Shown piece by piece: positions 48,120 through 59,759 of a DNA stretch of 64,000 nucleotides (its first letter is position 1; the number at the start of each line of letters is the position of its first letter). The notes under the pieces are model-generated. The model was not told the DNA's origin. It saw only the letters and a program-made list of their open reading frames with translations, and did not search any database. Location of the stretch: the NCBI RefSeq assembly GCF_947498015.1, contig NZ_CANMIR010000016.1, forward strand, positions 1-64,000, read 5' to 3'. A program made the position numbers and the translations under genes. The stretch is from an uncultured Neptuniibacter sp. GTDB taxonomy: Bacteria; Pseudomonadota; Gammaproteobacteria; Pseudomonadales; Balneatricaceae.

Positions 48120-50663
48120 TTAAAGTGTGCGCTGAATTTCAACAGTGTCGTAGACCTCAATCTGATCTCCGACCTTAACATCGTTGTAGTTCTTAACACC
48201 GATACCACACTCCATACCCTGACGCACTTCGTTAACGTTATCTTTAAAGCGACGCAGGGATTCCAGCTCACCCTCATAGATAACAACGTTTTCACGCAGG
48301 ACACGGATACGTTTATTACGGAAGACGGTACCTTCAGTCACCATACAACCAGCAACTGCACCAATCTTAGGCGCCTTGAAGACATCACGTACTTCAGCAA
48401 TACCAACAATCTCTTCACGATATTCTGGTGACAACAAACCACCCATCGCCTGTTTAACATCATCGATGATATCGTAAATAACACTGTAGTATCGAAGTTC
48501 AATACCTTCGCGCTCCATCACCTGACGAGCCTGAGCATCAGCACGAACGTTAAAGCCAACCATCAGCGCTGAAGCCGTTACCGCAAGGTTTGCGTCGGTT
48601 TCAGCAATACCACCAACACCGCCAGAGACGATATTAACCTTCACTTCGTCAGTGGATAGATCTTCTAGGGCATGAGTCAGTGCCTCGAGTGAGCCACGTA
48701 CGTCTGTTTTCAATACGATATTGAAAGTTTTGACATCGCCTGCCTGCATGTTGGCAAACAGATTTTCCAGTTTCGATTTCTGCTGACGAGCCAGTTTCAC
48801 ATCACGGTATTTACCCTGACGGAACAGAGCTACTTCACGAGCTTTTTTCTCGTTAGACACCATGGTGAATTCATCACCCGCATTTGGTGTGCCATCTAAG
48901 CCCTGAATCTCAACTGGAATTGCTGGGCCCGCTGCCTCAATGGGTTTACCATTTTCATCCAGCATCGCACGAACACGACCGTAGTGCAGGCCGGCAAGAA
49001 CGATATCACCTTTACGCAGCGTTCCATTCTGAACCAATACCGTTGCAACAGGGCCGCGGCCTTTATCAAGACGTGATTCAACAACCACACCCTGACCCGG
49101 CGCATTAGGAACCGCTGTGAGTTCAAGGATCTCTGACTGAAGCAGAACAGCATCTAACAACTCATCAATGCCCTGACCTGTTTTAGCAGAGACATTAACA
49201 AACTGGTTTTCACCACCCCATTCCTCAGGAATAACGTCCAATGCAGCCAGCTCATTCTTCACACGATCTGGATCAGATTGTTCTTTATCGATTTTGTTAA
49301 CCGCTACAACCAAAGGTACGCCAGCAGCTTTCGCGTGCTGCACCGCCTCTTCAGTCTGAGGCATCACACCATCATCAGCGGCTACGACCAGAATAACGAT
49401 ATCGGTAACAGATGCTCCACGAGCACGCATCGCTGTAAAAGCAGCATGTCCCGGTGTATCCAGGAAGGTAACCATACCGTTGTCAGTATCAACATGGTAA
49501 GCACCGATATGCTGTGTAATACCACCAGACTCACCAGATGCTACGCGTGAAGAACGGATGTAATCGAGCAGAGATGTTTTACCATGGTCAACGTGACCCA
49601 TTACAGTAACAACCGGTGCACGGCCTTCAGCATCACCTTGCTGAGACTGGATGCTCTCCATCAATGCCTCTTCCACTGCATTTTCCTGCATTGGTTTAGG
49701 CTTATGCCCCATCTCTTCGACAACCAAAGTCGCTGTATCCTGATCAATCACTTGGTTAATAGTCGCCATTGCGCCCATACCAAACATGATCTTAATGACT
49801 TCAGCCGCCTTGACGTTCATCTTCTTCGCCAATTCTGCGACAGTAATACTTTCAGGGATGTTTACTTCCAGCACCTGCTGAGAGGTAGGCTCCTTGAAAC
49901 CGTGCTCATTTGGCTTATTAGAGACAGGCCTACCATTTTTACCCCGGTTACGGCTGATTTTGCCTCCGCGGCGATCCTGATTGCGATTATCAGAACCTTT
50001 CTTCTTGCCTTTACCACGACGATTATCATCACGTGAAGCAGGCTCTTTCTTCTTAGCCTGTTCCTGCGCCTTGAAGCGAGCTTCAGCTTCAGCTTCAGCT
50101 TTCTTACGACGTGCTTCTTCTTCCTCTTCACGCTTGATGCGGGCAGCTTCTTCAGCTTCCTGCTGTTTTCGTGCTGCAGCAGCTTCCTGCTGTTCACGAC
50201 TAGCTTCCTCTTCGGCTGCGCGAGCCGCTGCTTCAGCTGCTTCCTTAGCCGCCTGCTCTTCTGCTTCACGCTGCTGGCGTTCCGCTTCAAGGCGCACTTC
50301 CTCAGTTTTCTGAGCTTCAAGCGCTTCATCAGCAGCTGTTTCAGGTCCATCCATCTCAGAACGTTTGACGTAAGTACGTTTTTTACGCACTTCAACATTC
50401 ACTGTTTTTTTCTTACCAGATGCGCCTGAGACCTTAAGTGTTGACGTTGTCTTACGCTTTAACGTGATCTTTTTAGGTTCTGCATCTGCAGAATCTTCAC
50501 CATGACTACGTTTTAAATGACTCAAAAGTGATTGACGCTCATTTTCTGAAACCTCAGCGGTCTCATTCTTACCCGAAATTCCGGCTTCCTGCATTTGCTC
50601 CAACAAACGCTCAACGGAAACACCAACCATTTCGGCAAGCTGTTTAACTGTTACTTCTGCCAT
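48120..50663 (-). CDS. infB: Translation initiation factor IF-2
   Basis: IF-2 is the GTPase that places initiator tRNA on the 30S subunit and promotes subunit joining. An IF2N domain (1-50) is followed by a long charged, alanine/glutamate/arginine-rich region (about 115-260), a second IF2N-like segment, and the G domain with GHVDHGKTS and NKID. The length of 847 residues is usual for gammaproteobacteria. The charged region explains the long antisense open frames seen opposite it. It follows nusA after 27 bases. Confidence 0.97.
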   Translation of the reverse strand: MAEVTVKQLAEMVGVSVERLLEQMQEAGISGKNETAEVSENERQSLLSHLKRSHGEDSADAEPKKITLKRKTTSTLKVSGASGKKKTVNVEVRKKRTYVKRSEMDGPETAADEALEAQKTEEVRLEAERQQREAEEQAAKEAAEAAARAAEEEASREQQEAAAARKQQEAEEAARIKREEEEEARRKKAEAEAEARFKAQEQAKKKEPASRDDNRRGKGKKKGSDNRNQDRRGGKISRNRGKNGRPVSNKPNEHGFKEPTSQQVLEVNIPESITVAELAKKMNVKAAEVIKIMFGMGAMATINQVIDQDTATLVVEEMGHKPKPMQENAVEEALMESIQSQQGDAEGRAPVVTVMGHVDHGKTSLLDYIRSSRVASGESGGITQHIGAYHVDTDNGMVTFLDTPGHAAFTAMRARGASVTDIVILVVAADDGVMPQTEEAVQHAKAAGVPLVVAVNKIDKEQSDPDRVKNELAALDVIPEEWGGENQFVNVSAKTGQGIDELLDAVLLQSEILELTAVPNAPGQGVVVESRLDKGRGPVATVLVQNGTLRKGDIVLAGLHYGRVRAMLDENGKPIEAAGPAIPVEIQGLDGTPNAGDEFTMVSNEKKAREVALFRQGKYRDVKLARQQKSKLENLFANMQAGDVKTFNIVLKTDVRGSLEALTHALEDLSTDEVKVNIVSGGVGGIAETDANLAVTASALMVGFNVRADAQARQVMEREGIELRYYSVIYDIIDDVKQAMGGLLSPEYREEIVGIAEVRDVFKAPKIGAVAGCMVTEGTVFRNKRIRVLRENVVIYEGELESLRRFKDNVNEVRQGMECGIGVKNYNDVKVGDQIEVYDTVEIQRTL

Positions 50664-50690
50664 GTTAGGAGGCTCCTCTTCCGTTAATCT

Positions 50691-52178
50691 TTACTCTTCA
50701 GCAAACCATGGTGCACGAGCAGTCATGATTAACGCTGCAGCTCGCTCTTCATCCAGGCCTTCGATACCTAGCAGGTCGTCAATTGACTGTTCTGCCAGAT
50801 CTTCCATTGTGATGACACCTTGAGCAGCAAGCAGGTAAGCCAAATGCTTATCCATGCCGTCCATTTCCAGCAAATCTTGAGCTGGTTCAGCGCTATCGAG
50901 TTTTTCTTCACTCGCAATGGCTAAATTCAACAATGCATCTTTAGCACGCTTGCGCAGTTCTTCAACGATATCTTCATCAAACCCATCGATCTCAAGCATC
51001 TCATCAACAGGCACATAAGCAACTTCTTCTAGTGTCGTGAAGCCCTCTTCCACTAACACTTCCGCAACATCTTCATCCACATCAAGATGATTGATAAATG
51101 TATCAATAACTGAACCAACTTCTGACTGATGCTTTTCCTGCGCATCTTCTTCAGTCATAACGTTGAGTTCCCATCCAGTAAGTTCAGATGCCAAACGAAC
51201 ATTTTGACCGCTGCGACCAATCGCCATTGCCAGATTTTCCTGAGCAACAGCCACATCCATGGAATGAGTTTCCTCATCAAGCACGATGGAAGCGACATCA
51301 GCAGGGGCCATTGCATTGATCACCAACTGCGCCGGATTATCATCCCACAGCACGATATCAACACGCTCACCGCCAAGTTCATTAGAGACAGCCTGCACTC
51401 GAGATCCACGCATACCTACACAAGCGCCAACCGGATCTATACGGCCATCATTTGTCTTAACTGCAATTTTTGCCCGAGAACCTGGGTCACGTGAAGCTGC
51501 ACGAATTTCAATAACCTCTTCGGAAATTTCAGGCACTTCGATACGAAACAGCTCAATAAGCATTTCATTACAGGAACGGCTCAATATCAGCTGTGGACCA
51601 CGTCCTTCAGAACGAACTTCCAACAGTACCGCTCTAACACGGTCACCCATACGGAACGCTTCACGCTGAATTAACTGATCTCGTGGAAGTAACGCTTCCG
51701 CATTGTTACCCAAGTCTACGATAATATTATCGCGTGTAACTTTTTTAACACTGCCTGAGATCAACTCACCCTGACGATCACGATATTGCTCAACAACTTT
51801 AGCGCGCTCAGCTTCACGTACTTTCTGCACGATTACCTGTTTCGCAGTCTGAGCTGCAATACGTCCGAACTTAACTGACTCAACCTGCTCTTCGTGAATT
51901 GAACCTGGCTGAAGAGAAGTATCAATCTCTTCAGCTTCTTCCATTGTCAATTCAGTCCCTAATGCTGGTACCTCTTCGTTGCTTACAACCAACCAACGAC
52001 GGAAAGTTTCATAGTCGCCAGTTGCCCGGTCAATAACGACACGGATATCAGCTTCTTCGTCGTAACGCTTCTTAGTTGCTGTAGCCAGTGCAACTTCAAT
52101 CGCTTCGAAAATAACCTCTTTCGGAACATCTTTCTCGTTAGAAACTGCTTCCGCAACCAACAGAATCTCTTTATTCAT
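50691..52178 (-). CDS. nusA: Transcription termination/antitermination factor NusA
   Basis: NusA binds RNA polymerase and modulates pausing, termination and rRNA antitermination. The N-terminal domain (1-130) is followed by S1 (about 135-200), two KH domains ([14 protein letters not shown] and [12 protein letters not shown]), and two C-terminal acidic repeats ([13 protein letters not shown] and [18 protein letters not shown]). The length of 495 residues equals E. coli. It stands between rimP and infB as usual. Confidence 0.98.
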   Translation of the reverse strand: MNKEILLVAEAVSNEKDVPKEVIFEAIEVALATATKKRYDEEADIRVVIDRATGDYETFRRWLVVSNEEVPALGTELTMEEAEEIDTSLQPGSIHEEQVESVKFGRIAAQTAKQVIVQKVREAERAKVVEQYRDRQGELISGSVKKVTRDNIIVDLGNNAEALLPRDQLIQREAFRMGDRVRAVLLEVRSEGRGPQLILSRSCNEMLIELFRIEVPEISEEVIEIRAASRDPGSRAKIAVKTNDGRIDPVGACVGMRGSRVQAVSNELGGERVDIVLWDDNPAQLVINAMAPADVASIVLDEETHSMDVAVAQENLAMAIGRSGQNVRLASELTGWELNVMTEEDAQEKHQSEVGSVIDTFINHLDVDEDVAEVLVEEGFTTLEEVAYVPVDEMLEIDGFDEDIVEELRKRAKDALLNLAIASEEKLDSAEPAQDLLEMDGMDKHLAYLLAAQGVITMEDLAEQSIDDLLGIEGLDEERAAALIMTARAPWFAEE

Positions 52179-52210
52179 GCTTCTGCCTCGCCTAGACCTC
52201 TAATCCACGT

Positions 52211-52666
52211 TTAGAACTGAGGGATAATGTTTGCACGATCGATATACTCGATCGGTAGCATATATTCTTCGTTATCAACCACAACCAGTACTTCGTCGCC
52301 TTCTATACCATTCAGAACGCCTTTGAATTTGCGGCGTCCTTCAAATGCAACCCTAAGCCGAATTTGAATTGTTGAACCTGCATACGCTTCAAACTGCTCC
52401 AAGGTAAATAGAGGACGATCCATACCAGGAGATGACACCTCAAGGGTGTAATTGCCGGCTATTGGATCCTCTACATCCATAATCCCGCTGACCTGATGGC
52501 TGACCTTAGCGCAGTCATCTACGTTAATGCCATTCTCAGAATCGATATAAACCCTAAGGGTGCTGTGTTTTCCCTGTGAGAGAAACTCAATACCCCAGAG
52601 TTCGAACCCAAGTGCTGTCACTGAAGGTTCAATCAACTCTTGTAATAGTTTCATTTTCGCTGACAC
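52211..52666 (-). CDS. rimP: Ribosome maturation factor RimP
   Basis: RimP assists assembly of the 30S subunit. Family motifs are [32 protein letters not shown], and [11 protein letters not shown]. The open frame begins at 52702, but GTG at 52666 has GAGG just upstream and gives 151 residues, close to the E. coli 150. A start at ATG 52654 is the alternative. It is the first protein gene of the nusA–infB operon, downstream of the tRNA pair and two terminators. Confidence 0.95.
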   Translation of the reverse strand: MSAKMKLLQELIEPSVTALGFELWGIEFLSQGKHSTLRVYIDSENGINVDDCAKVSHQVSGIMDVEDPIAGNYTLEVSSPGMDRPLFTLEQFEAYAGSTIQIRLRVAFEGRRKFKGVLNGIEGDEVLVVVDNEEYMLPIEYIDRANIIPQF

Positions 52667-52744
52667 GAATACCTCACCCGTACTTACACACAAAACTAAC
52701 ACTTACAAATCAATAAGTTAAAATCAGTTTCGCAAATTACAAAA

Positions 52745-52770
52745 ACAAAAAATGGGTCTAAAGACCCATT
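52745..52770 (-). terminator. Second terminator between the tRNAs and rimP
   Basis: On the minus strand AATGGGTC pairs with GACCCATT around TTTA, followed by a T-rich tail (complement of A 52745-52752). The perfect 8-bp stem and T-run make it a standard terminator. Confidence 0.85.
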
Positions 52771-52815
52771 CCCGACATACAGCATCTGCATAACGCCTAG
52801 CTGTATTACACCTAC

Positions 52816-52841
52816 GAAAAAGCCCCTATAAAGGGGCCTTA
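52816..52841 (-). terminator. Terminator after the initiator tRNA gene
   Basis: On the minus strand AAGGCCCC pairs with GGGGCTTT (one G-U pair) around TTTATA and is followed by T residues. It lies 14 bases past the tRNA 3' end. Confidence 0.75.
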
Positions 52842-52854
52842 CGTTAAATAAGGT

Positions 52855-52931
<77 letters not shown>

Positions 52932-52980
52932 TCAAAACTGGTGCAAATTGTATATGCACCAAGCACCTTTATCAAGATAA

Positions 52981-53067
52981 TGGTGCCCAAGGCCGGACTT
53001 GAACCGGCACGGCCTGACGGCCACTACCCCCTCAAGATAGCGTGTCTACCAATTCCACCACTTGGGC
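52981..53067 (-). tRNA. tRNA-Leu (GAG)
   Basis: An 87-base class II tRNA with a long variable arm and encoded CCA. The acceptor stem is GCCCAAG/CTTGGGC, and the anticodon loop CTTGAGG gives GAG, which reads CUC/CUU leucine codons. It lies between secG and tRNA-fMet, as in E. coli (leuU after secG). Confidence 0.96.
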
Positions 53068-53086
53068 AACAAACTTTCACTGACTA

Positions 53087-53467
53087 TCAATCTGCCTTAG
53101 GAACATCTGAATCAGCAGGCACTGCAGATTCAGACTCTTCCAATGCTGGTAATTTTGGCTCATCCGCCACAACTTCAGCTGCTTTACTTTCAATCAGCTC
53201 TGCTGAAGGGATACCCGCATCATTGATAGATTCCGCTTTGTTCTTTGCATATACAGCCAGAACAAAACTTGTAGCAAAGATACCTGCCGCAACAATTGCC
53301 GTCATACGTGACAGAAAGTTACCGCTACCCGTACTACCAAAAACTGTTTGAGATGCGCCGGCTCCAAATGAAGCACCCGCCTCAGCACCTTTACCTTGCT
53401 GCAGCAAAATCAAACCAATAACAGCCGCTGCCAACAGCACATGAACAATAAGAACTACTGTTTCCAT
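53087..53467 (-). CDS. secG: Preprotein translocase subunit SecG
   Basis: SecG is the small accessory subunit of the SecYEG channel. Two hydrophobic helices (about 2-20 and 50-72) are joined by the conserved loop GAGASFGAGASQTVFGSTG. The length of 126 residues includes an acidic C-terminal tail of about 45 residues. It follows tpiA and precedes tRNA-Leu, the conserved order. Confidence 0.95.
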   Translation of the reverse strand: METVVLIVHVLLAAAVIGLILLQQGKGAEAGASFGAGASQTVFGSTGSGNFLSRMTAIVAAGIFATSFVLAVYAKNKAESINDAGIPSAELIESKAAEVVADEPKLPALEESESAVPADSDVPKAD

Positions 53468-53482
53468 CTCAGAATCGTCTCT

Positions 53483-54235
53483 TTACGCACCTGCCGCATG
53501 GCAGATAGCAATAAAATCATTTGCTTTGAGAGAGGCTCCACCTACCAGCCCCCCATCAACATCCTCATTAGCAAATAGCTCCGCCGCATTCGCCGCGTTT
53601 ACACTACCACCATAAAGGATACGAATTTTTGCAGCTATAACTGAATCACTTTCAGCTAAAATCGCTCGAATTGCTGCATGTACTTCCTGAGCTTGTTCAG
53701 CCGTTGCAGTTTTACCTGTCCCAATGGCCCAGACTGGCTCATACGCGACAACTGCATCAGAAAACTTATCAATTCCTGCAGAATCGATCACTGCTTTTAG
53801 CTGACGACTCACGATATCTATGGTCGCACCAGACTCACGCTCTTCCAGCGTTTCACCAACACAGAGTATTGGCTTCAGCCCTGCATCCACAGCCGCAATA
53901 AACTTATCAGCGACCACTGTATCAGTCTCTCCATAGAGACTGCGACGTTCAGAATGACCCAGAATGACATATTCGCATCCAAGATCGTTCAGCATCGCCA
54001 AGGATATTTCCCCGGTGAAAGCACCATTTGGGTGCTCACTCACATTCTGCGCACCCAGAGCGATACTGCAAGATTGAGTAAACTCTTTCACCTGAGAGAG
54101 GTATACAGCAGGCGGACAGACCAGAACATCAATATTGGATGACCCAGCTGCAGTAGTCAGGCTACTCATCAGCTCATTGATGAAAGCGGAATCGCCATTC
54201 ATCTTCCAATTTCCGGCTACTAAGGCTGTACGCAT
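53483..54235 (-). CDS. tpiA: Triosephosphate isomerase
   Basis: TpiA interconverts dihydroxyacetone phosphate and glyceraldehyde-3-phosphate. It shows NWKMN near the N-terminus (catalytic Lys), the catalytic His in VILGHSERR, the catalytic Glu in AYEPVWAIGTGK and the phosphate-binding LYGGSVN and GGLVGGASL. The length of 250 residues is typical. It sits between glmM and secG. Confidence 0.98.
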   Translation of the reverse strand: MRTALVAGNWKMNGDSAFINELMSSLTTAAGSSNIDVLVCPPAVYLSQVKEFTQSCSIALGAQNVSEHPNGAFTGEISLAMLNDLGCEYVILGHSERRSLYGETDTVVADKFIAAVDAGLKPILCVGETLEERESGATIDIVSRQLKAVIDSAGIDKFSDAVVAYEPVWAIGTGKTATAEQAQEVHAAIRAILAESDSVIAAKIRILYGGSVNAANAAELFANEDVDGGLVGGASLKANDFIAICHAAGA

Positions 54236-54274
54236 CGATACCCCCTATTTAAAGAGGCGCAAATATTAACTGGC

Positions 54275-55627
54275 TTAGACTGAAGTTTCAAGCTCAATCA
54301 ACGCTTTTTCGACATCTGCCGCAAGCGTCTCACAGAGACTATTCACTTCACCCGCGTCCTCACCTTCAACCATCACTCGCACGACCGGCTCAGTACCTGA
54401 AGGCCGTAGCAACACACGTCCACGCTCTCCCAGCTCTTCTTCGGCAGTGGAAACCGCAATATTGATTGCTTCAATCTCGTTCGTATTCACTTTCTGGGGC
54501 ATACGAACATTGATCATCCTTTGCGGCAATTTTGTCATCCCATGGCGCAGCTCATTCAAACTACAACCTGTTTCAACAATCGCTTTCAGAATCTGGAGCG
54601 CAGCCACAGTACCATCACCCGTTGTAGTGAGATGCCTACATACGATATGGCCTGAGCTTTCACCACCCAGCAACCAATCATTTGCATACAACTGTTCCAT
54701 CACGTAACGGTCGCCTACTTTCGCACGAATAAACGGAATATCTTCTCGCTGATAGGCTTGCTCTAGCCCAAAATTGGTCATCAACGTACCTACGACCCCA
54801 CCCTGGAAACTACCTTCACGCCTCATCTGGGATGCGATGATATACAGTAGCTCATCGCCGTCGACCTCTTCACCTTGATGATCAACCATGATGACTCGAT
54901 CCCCGTCACCATCAAGCGCTATACCAAGATCCGCCTTTTCTGCAGTGACAACCGTTTGCAGGCGTTTTGTGGCCGTCGCCCCACAATCTTCATTAATATT
55001 AAGGCCATCCGGTGACGACGCGATTTCAACAATATTGGCCCCAAGCTCTGTAAATACCGAAGGGGCCACATGGTAAGTTGCACCATTGGCACAGTCCAAA
55101 ACAATCTTCAGCCCTTTCAGACTGATGCCACCGGCGGTTGCCTTACAGAACTCTATATAGCGCCCTGCTGCATCATCGATGCGCTTAGCCTTACCTAGCT
55201 CAGCAGAATCAACCGTTGTCATGGCAATATCCATCTGCGCTTCGATCGCCTGCTCGATCTCATCCGGTAACTTAGTGCCCTCTGATGAGAAAAATTTGAT
55301 GCCATTATCAAAGAAAGGGTTGTGTGATGCGCTAATCACGATCCCAGCATCAGCTCTGAATGTTTTTACAAGATATGCAACCGCGGGAGTTGGCATCGGC
55401 CCAGTCAGCAACACATCAACACCAGCTGCTGACAATCCTGCTTCTAACGCAGACTCAAACATATAGCCCGAAATACGTGTATCTTTACCAATCAAAATTC
55501 GGCTATGACCTTCACGAGCAAAAACTTTCCCCGCCGCCCAACCGAGCTTGAGAACAAAATCAGGGGTGACTGGAAACTGCCCTACCTTTCCTCGAATACC
55601 ATCAGTTCCAAAATAACGCTTGCTCAT
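54275..55627 (-). CDS. glmM: Phosphoglucosamine mutase
   Basis: GlmM converts glucosamine-6-phosphate to glucosamine-1-phosphate for UDP-GlcNAc. The N-terminus [11 protein letters not shown] is diagnostic, the active-site phosphoserine is in [12 protein letters not shown], the metal-binding loop is DGDGDRV, and the phosphate-binding loop is [12 protein letters not shown]. The length of 450 residues is standard. It follows folP after 13 bases. Confidence 0.98.
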   Translation of the reverse strand: MSKRYFGTDGIRGKVGQFPVTPDFVLKLGWAAGKVFAREGHSRILIGKDTRISGYMFESALEAGLSAAGVDVLLTGPMPTPAVAYLVKTFRADAGIVISASHNPFFDNGIKFFSSEGTKLPDEIEQAIEAQMDIAMTTVDSAELGKAKRIDDAAGRYIEFCKATAGGISLKGLKIVLDCANGATYHVAPSVFTELGANIVEIASSPDGLNINEDCGATATKRLQTVVTAEKADLGIALDGDGDRVIMVDHQGEEVDGDELLYIIASQMRREGSFQGGVVGTLMTNFGLEQAYQREDIPFIRAKVGDRYVMEQLYANDWLLGGESSGHIVCRHLTTTGDGTVAALQILKAIVETGCSLNELRHGMTKLPQRMINVRMPQKVNTNEIEAINIAVSTAEEELGERGRVLLRPSGTEPVVRVMVEGEDAGEVNSLCETLAADVEKALIELETSV

Positions 55628-55640
55628 CCTCTATCCTCTT

Positions 55641-56495
55641 TTACACCAATGCTTCAGCATTCACTGCCTGAACCATCTTTACTACATCCATTGTTTCAGC
55701 CACATCATGCACCCGCACGATCTCTGCGCGCTTCATTGCAGCTATTGCGATTGTGGCAAGACTACCAGCTAACCTCTGATCGATTTCACGACCCAGTACC
55801 GCTCCAATCATAGACTTTCGCGAGGTCCCCACCAATAATGGAAGCTCTAACGACCTGAAATAATCTATCCGATTCAGTAACCTCAAGTTGTGCTCAACTG
55901 TTTTACCAAATCCAAACCCAGGGTCCAGCACAATCCGCTCTTTCAAAATCCCATTTTGGAGACAGTCATCCACACGATGTGATAAGAAATCACACACCTC
56001 ATCCAGAACGTCACTATATTCGGGTCGCTCCTGCATGTTTGCCGGATTTCCCTGCATATGCATCAAGCATACAGCGAGATCAGTCTCCCGTACTGCATCA
56101 ATTGCACCTTCGCGCCCCAGGGCACGAACATCATTGATCATTCCGGCACCTAGCTTTGCTGACTCCCGCATCAGCTTAGGTGCACTGCTATCAACCGAAA
56201 TGATTACATCCAGTTCGCTGGCAATTTTTTCTACCACTGGGAGTACACGATCCAACTCTTCCTGTAGCCCCACAGGTTTAGCACCCGGTCGAGTGGATTC
56301 CCCTCCCACATCAAGGATCGAAGCCCCCTCACGAACCATAGCCTCAGCACGGACCAGAATCTCATCCAGAAGCAACTTCGAACCGGTATAGAGCTTACCA
56401 CCATCAGAAAATGAATCGGGGGTTACATTCAGAATACCCATGACCTGGGTCTGCGACAGATCAAGAAAACGATCGCCACATTTTAATTTGCACAT
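55641..56495 (-). CDS. folP: Dihydropteroate synthase
   Basis: DHPS couples the pterin pyrophosphate made by FolK with p-aminobenzoate and is the sulfonamide target. It is a TIM barrel with MGILNVTPDSFSDGG, DVGGESTRPG and the terminal RVHDVAE. The length of 284 residues is usual. It lies downstream of ftsH behind a terminator and before glmM. It completes the folate steps that also include folK at 32474. Confidence 0.97.
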   Translation of the reverse strand: MCKLKCGDRFLDLSQTQVMGILNVTPDSFSDGGKLYTGSKLLLDEILVRAEAMVREGASILDVGGESTRPGAKPVGLQEELDRVLPVVEKIASELDVIISVDSSAPKLMRESAKLGAGMINDVRALGREGAIDAVRETDLAVCLMHMQGNPANMQERPEYSDVLDEVCDFLSHRVDDCLQNGILKERIVLDPGFGFGKTVEHNLRLLNRIDYFRSLELPLLVGTSRKSMIGAVLGREIDQRLAGSLATIAIAAMKRAEIVRVHDVAETMDVVKMVQAVNAEALV

Positions 56496-56524
56496 AAACT
56501 TGTTTCTGATACTAAAAAAACATT

Positions 56525-56556
56525 AAAAAAGGCCGGCTATTTACACAGCCAGCCTT
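56525..56556 (-). terminator. ftsH terminator
   Basis: On the minus strand AAGGCTGGCT pairs with AGCCGGCCTT (one mismatch) around GTGTAAAT, followed by six T (complement of A 56525-56530). It separates ftsH from folP. Confidence 0.85.
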
Positions 56557-56572
56557 TTATCATCTATTCCAC

Positions 56573-58534
56573 TCAGTGGAGATTATTATCCGGAGACTGC
56601 GGCACATCAGGGTCAACACCCTCACTATCCGATGAGCCTGACGGTCCTTCCTCACCAGCTGATTTTTCCTCTACTGTAGCACCATCACCAGAATCATTCC
56701 CTTTTTCATCCTCTTCAACCCAACCTTCAGGCGATGAAACAGGTTCACGATTCATAAGCTGATCTATCTGTTTGCTATCTATCGTTTCATATTTCATCAA
56801 TGCCTGACACATTGTTTCAAGGATATCGCGATTTTCAGTCAATATCTGCTCAGCCTTCTGATAGCACTCATCGATAATTTTGCGCGTTTCACTATCAATC
56901 CGGCGCTGAGTATCTTCCGCAAGAGGCTTAGCCCCCTGACCATAACCACGATTAAATGGATCTGACTCTTCCTCATCATACAGGAGCGGACCCAAAGCAT
57001 CCGTCAATCCCCACTTTGCGACCATACTACGGGCAAAGGAGGTCGCACGCTGTATATCATTAGAAGCACCTGTTGTGACCCCCTCTTTACCCAGCGTCAT
57101 CTCTTCAGCAATCCTGCCTCCATAGAGAGAGCAGATATTGGACAGAATAGACTGGCGGCTATGGCTGTAACGATCCTCTTCAGGAAGAAACATTGTCACA
57201 CCTAACGCTCGGCCACGAGGAATGATAGAGACTTTATAAACAGGATCATGTTCAGGCATCATGCGCCCGACAATTGCGTGCCCAGCTTCATGATAAGCCG
57301 TGTTCAGGCGTTCTTTCTCAGACATCACCATTGATTTACGCTCTGCGCCCATCATGATTTTATCTTTCGCCTTTTCAAACTCATCCATACCCACTGTGCG
57401 CTTATTAGAACGGGCTGCAAAGAGGGCCGCTTCATTCACCAAATTGGCAAGATCGGCACCTGAGAAACCAGGTGTTCCTCGCGCAATCAGTTCTGGTTTT
57501 ACGTCTTCACCTAGTGGCACTTTGCGCATGTGTACCTTTAGGATTTTTTCACGACCGCGGATATCTGGCAGGCCTACATGAACCTGTCGATCAAAACGGC
57601 CCGGTCGAAGCAGGGCCGGATCAAGCACATCAGGGCGGTTAGTCGCAGCGATAACGATAATCCCTTCATTACCTTCAAAACCATCCATCTCAACCAACAA
57701 TTGGTTTAGTGTCTGCTCACGCTCATCATTACCACCACCCATGCCAACACCACGGTGACGACCGACGGCATCGATCTCATCAATAAATATGATGCACGGT
57801 GCATTTTTCTTCGCCTGGTCGAACATGTCGCGAACACGAGAGGCACCCACACCCACAAACATCTCAACAAAATCGGAACCTGAGATACTAAAGAACGGCA
57901 CTTTCGCTTCGCCGGCTATCGCTTTTGCCAACAGCGTTTTACCCGTACCCGGGTTACCCGCCATCAGCACACCTCGAGGAATATGGCCTCCCAGGCGCTG
58001 GAATTTACCTGGATCACGCAAGAAGTCGACCAATTCACGGACATCTTCTTTTGCTTCTTCAACGCCAGCAACGTCATCAAAGGTCGTTTTAATCTGATCT
58101 TCACTCATCATCCGGGCTTTTGATTTACCGAATGACATAGGGCCACCTTTTCCACCCCCTCCCTGCATCTGGCGCATGAAGAACATAAATACAGCGATAA
58201 TCACCAAAATTGGGAAAGATGCGACAAGCAACTGAGTCCAGATGCTTTGCTGCTCAGGCTGCTTACCCTCGATGGTCACATTATGATTAATCAGGTCATC
58301 AACCAATTTAGGGTCCTGCAACGCAGGGCGTACAGTCTCAAACATCTCACCGTTACTACGCTGCCCTTTAATGATGTAACCATCAATAATGACCTTAGTG
58401 ACACGATCATCCTGAACCTCTTTAACGAAGTCAGAATAGCTGAGACGATTAGACTCACTACTTTGATTAAAATTATTAAAAACTGTCAGCAATACCGCTG
58501 CGATCACCAGCCATAGAACTAGATTTTTCGCCAT
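56573..58534 (-). CDS. ftsH: ATP-dependent membrane zinc protease FtsH
   Basis: FtsH degrades damaged membrane proteins and short-lived regulators. It has two N-terminal membrane helices with a periplasmic loop, the AAA+ domain with Walker A GNPGTGKT (family-usual GPPGTGKT), [11 protein letters not shown], and the zinc site HEAGH. The C-terminal tail is acidic. ATG 58534 begins the conserved [12 protein letters not shown] at 58543 lies 7 bases after GAGGG and could be used instead, adding three residues. Confidence 0.97.
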   Translation of the reverse strand: MAKNLVLWLVIAAVLLTVFNNFNQSSESNRLSYSDFVKEVQDDRVTKVIIDGYIIKGQRSNGEMFETVRPALQDPKLVDDLINHNVTIEGKQPEQQSIWTQLLVASFPILVIIAVFMFFMRQMQGGGGKGGPMSFGKSKARMMSEDQIKTTFDDVAGVEEAKEDVRELVDFLRDPGKFQRLGGHIPRGVLMAGNPGTGKTLLAKAIAGEAKVPFFSISGSDFVEMFVGVGASRVRDMFDQAKKNAPCIIFIDEIDAVGRHRGVGMGGGNDEREQTLNQLLVEMDGFEGNEGIIVIAATNRPDVLDPALLRPGRFDRQVHVGLPDIRGREKILKVHMRKVPLGEDVKPELIARGTPGFSGADLANLVNEAALFAARSNKRTVGMDEFEKAKDKIMMGAERKSMVMSEKERLNTAYHEAGHAIVGRMMPEHDPVYKVSIIPRGRALGVTMFLPEEDRYSHSRQSILSNICSLYGGRIAEEMTLGKEGVTTGASNDIQRATSFARSMVAKWGLTDALGPLLYDEEESDPFNRGYGQGAKPLAEDTQRRIDSETRKIIDECYQKAEQILTENRDILETMCQALMKYETIDSKQIDQLMNREPVSSPEGWVEEDEKGNDSGDGATVEEKSAGEEGPSGSSDSEGVDPDVPQSPDNNLH

Positions 58535-58597
58535 ATCATTCAATGGAATACCCTCAATTTGCTGATTTTTCTTTGTGTTTGGCGCGAAAGGCTAAAC

Positions 58598-58606
58598 ACT
58601 ATACCA
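58598..58606 (-). promoter_or_regulatory. Extended -10 promoter candidate for ftsH
   Basis: On the minus strand TGGTATAGT is an extended -10 (TGn-TATAGT). The -35 region is poor. It lies in the 94-base gap between rlmE and ftsH. No heat-shock sigma-32 consensus was recognised. Confidence 0.4.
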
Positions 58607-58637
58607 TGCGGTCACTATTGACCACTAAATCCGTTCA

Positions 58638-59258
58638 CTAACCTTTAAACCCTTTGCCTAACAGATAAACCTCACGCGAACGGGAACGTGAGGAATCGGG
58701 TTTACGTGTAACTACTTTGGTAAAGCTTGTACGCATATCCTGCATATATTGATCAAAACCTTCCCCCTGAAAAACCTTGGCAACAAAATTGCCTCCCGGT
58801 TTAAGAACTTCACGCGCCATATCTAACGCCAGTTCAACAAGGTACATAGCCGCAGGCTGATCAACCGCAGACATACCACTCATATTGGGGGCCATATCTG
58901 AAATTACAAGGTCTGCGGGCTCATCTCCTAAAGCCGATAAGATTCGATTGAGAACCTCTTCTTCAGTAAAATCTCCCTGAACAAATTCAACACCCGCCAT
59001 ACTATCCATAGGCAGAATATCTGACGCTACCACACGACCATGATCACCAACACGCTCAGCAGCTATTTGAGACCACCCTCCAGGAGCCGCCCCTAGATCC
59101 ACAACCGTCATACCAGGCTTAAAAAGCTTATCTTTCTGATCCAGTTCAATTAGCTTGAAGCTTGCACGGGAGCGATACCCCATCTCTTTAGACTTTTTCA
59201 CATAATGATCATCAAAATGCTCTTTTAGCCAACGTTCACTGCTTGTAGATTTTGCCAC
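58638..59258 (-). CDS. rlmE: 23S rRNA (uridine-2'-O)-methyltransferase
   Basis: RlmE (FtsJ/RrmJ) methylates U2552 of 23S rRNA in the 50S subunit. The SAM site reads [13 protein letters not shown], and the catalytic K-D-K-E tetrad is represented by [24 protein letters not shown] and SREVYLL. The length of 206 residues is standard. It sits directly upstream of ftsH, the conserved heat-shock pair, and is divergent from yhbY. Confidence 0.97.
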   Translation of the reverse strand: MAKSTSSERWLKEHFDDHYVKKSKEMGYRSRASFKLIELDQKDKLFKPGMTVVDLGAAPGGWSQIAAERVGDHGRVVASDILPMDSMAGVEFVQGDFTEEEVLNRILSALGDEPADLVISDMAPNMSGMSAVDQPAAMYLVELALDMAREVLKPGGNFVAKVFQGEGFDQYMQDMRTSFTKVVTRKPDSSRSRSREVYLLGKGFKG

Positions 59259-59396
59259 GTGAGGAATGCTCTTCTGGTTGAATATGCCATGCGCTACTCA
59301 GATGCACACAACTGATGTAAAATTGAGCCCTACTGAATCTGCTGATTAATGACTCACTTATGAGTTCAGCCAAACCTTGAGGCAACGTATTTTAAT

Positions 59397-59699
59397 ATGA
59401 GCTTGAATCCTGAGCAAAAGAAGCATTACCGGACACTTGGCCATAAACTCAACCCTATTGTAACTGTAGCAGGAAAAGGTCTGACAGAAACGATTCAGCT
59501 TGAGGTTGATCGCGCTCTCGAAGATCATGAACTGATCAAGGTAAAGTTTGCTGTCGGTGATCGTGATATCAAAAAACAGATGATTCGCGAACTGTGCTCT
59601 ATTGTTGAAGCCGAAATCGTCCAGGAAATTGGGCATATTGCGCTTATCTATCGAAAAGCGATAGAACCCAACCCCAAGCTTTCCAATCTGCTGCGCTAA
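59397..59699 (+). CDS. yhbY: CRM-domain ribosome assembly protein YhbY
   Basis: A 100-residue CRS1-YhbY domain protein that associates with pre-50S ribosomes. It shows LGHKLNPIVTVAGKGLTE, the GxxG-like RNA-binding loop, VKFAVGDRDIKKQM and IALIYRKA. It is divergent from rlmE, as in E. coli, and convergent with greA across a bidirectional terminator. Confidence 0.93.
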   Translation: MSLNPEQKKHYRTLGHKLNPIVTVAGKGLTETIQLEVDRALEDHELIKVKFAVGDRDIKKQMIRELCSIVEAEIVQEIGHIALIYRKAIEPNPKLSNLLR

Positions 59700-59719
59700 T
59701 ACTGAATCGCGAAAACCAA

Positions 59720-59748
59720 AAAAAAAGGGTGCCATAGGCACCCTTTTT
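59720..59748. terminator. Bidirectional terminator between yhbY and greA
   Basis: AAAGGGTGCC pairs with GGCACCCTTT around ATA, with A-runs on the left and T-runs on the right, serving both convergent transcripts. Confidence 0.9.
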
Positions 59749-59759
59749 AATATCACCGC

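Noticed and set aside
49862..50398. Long frames on both strands opposite or beside the infB charged region
   Set aside because: They arise from the repetitive Ala/Glu/Arg/Lys codons of IF-2 and give Arg/Lys- or Ser-rich nonsense.
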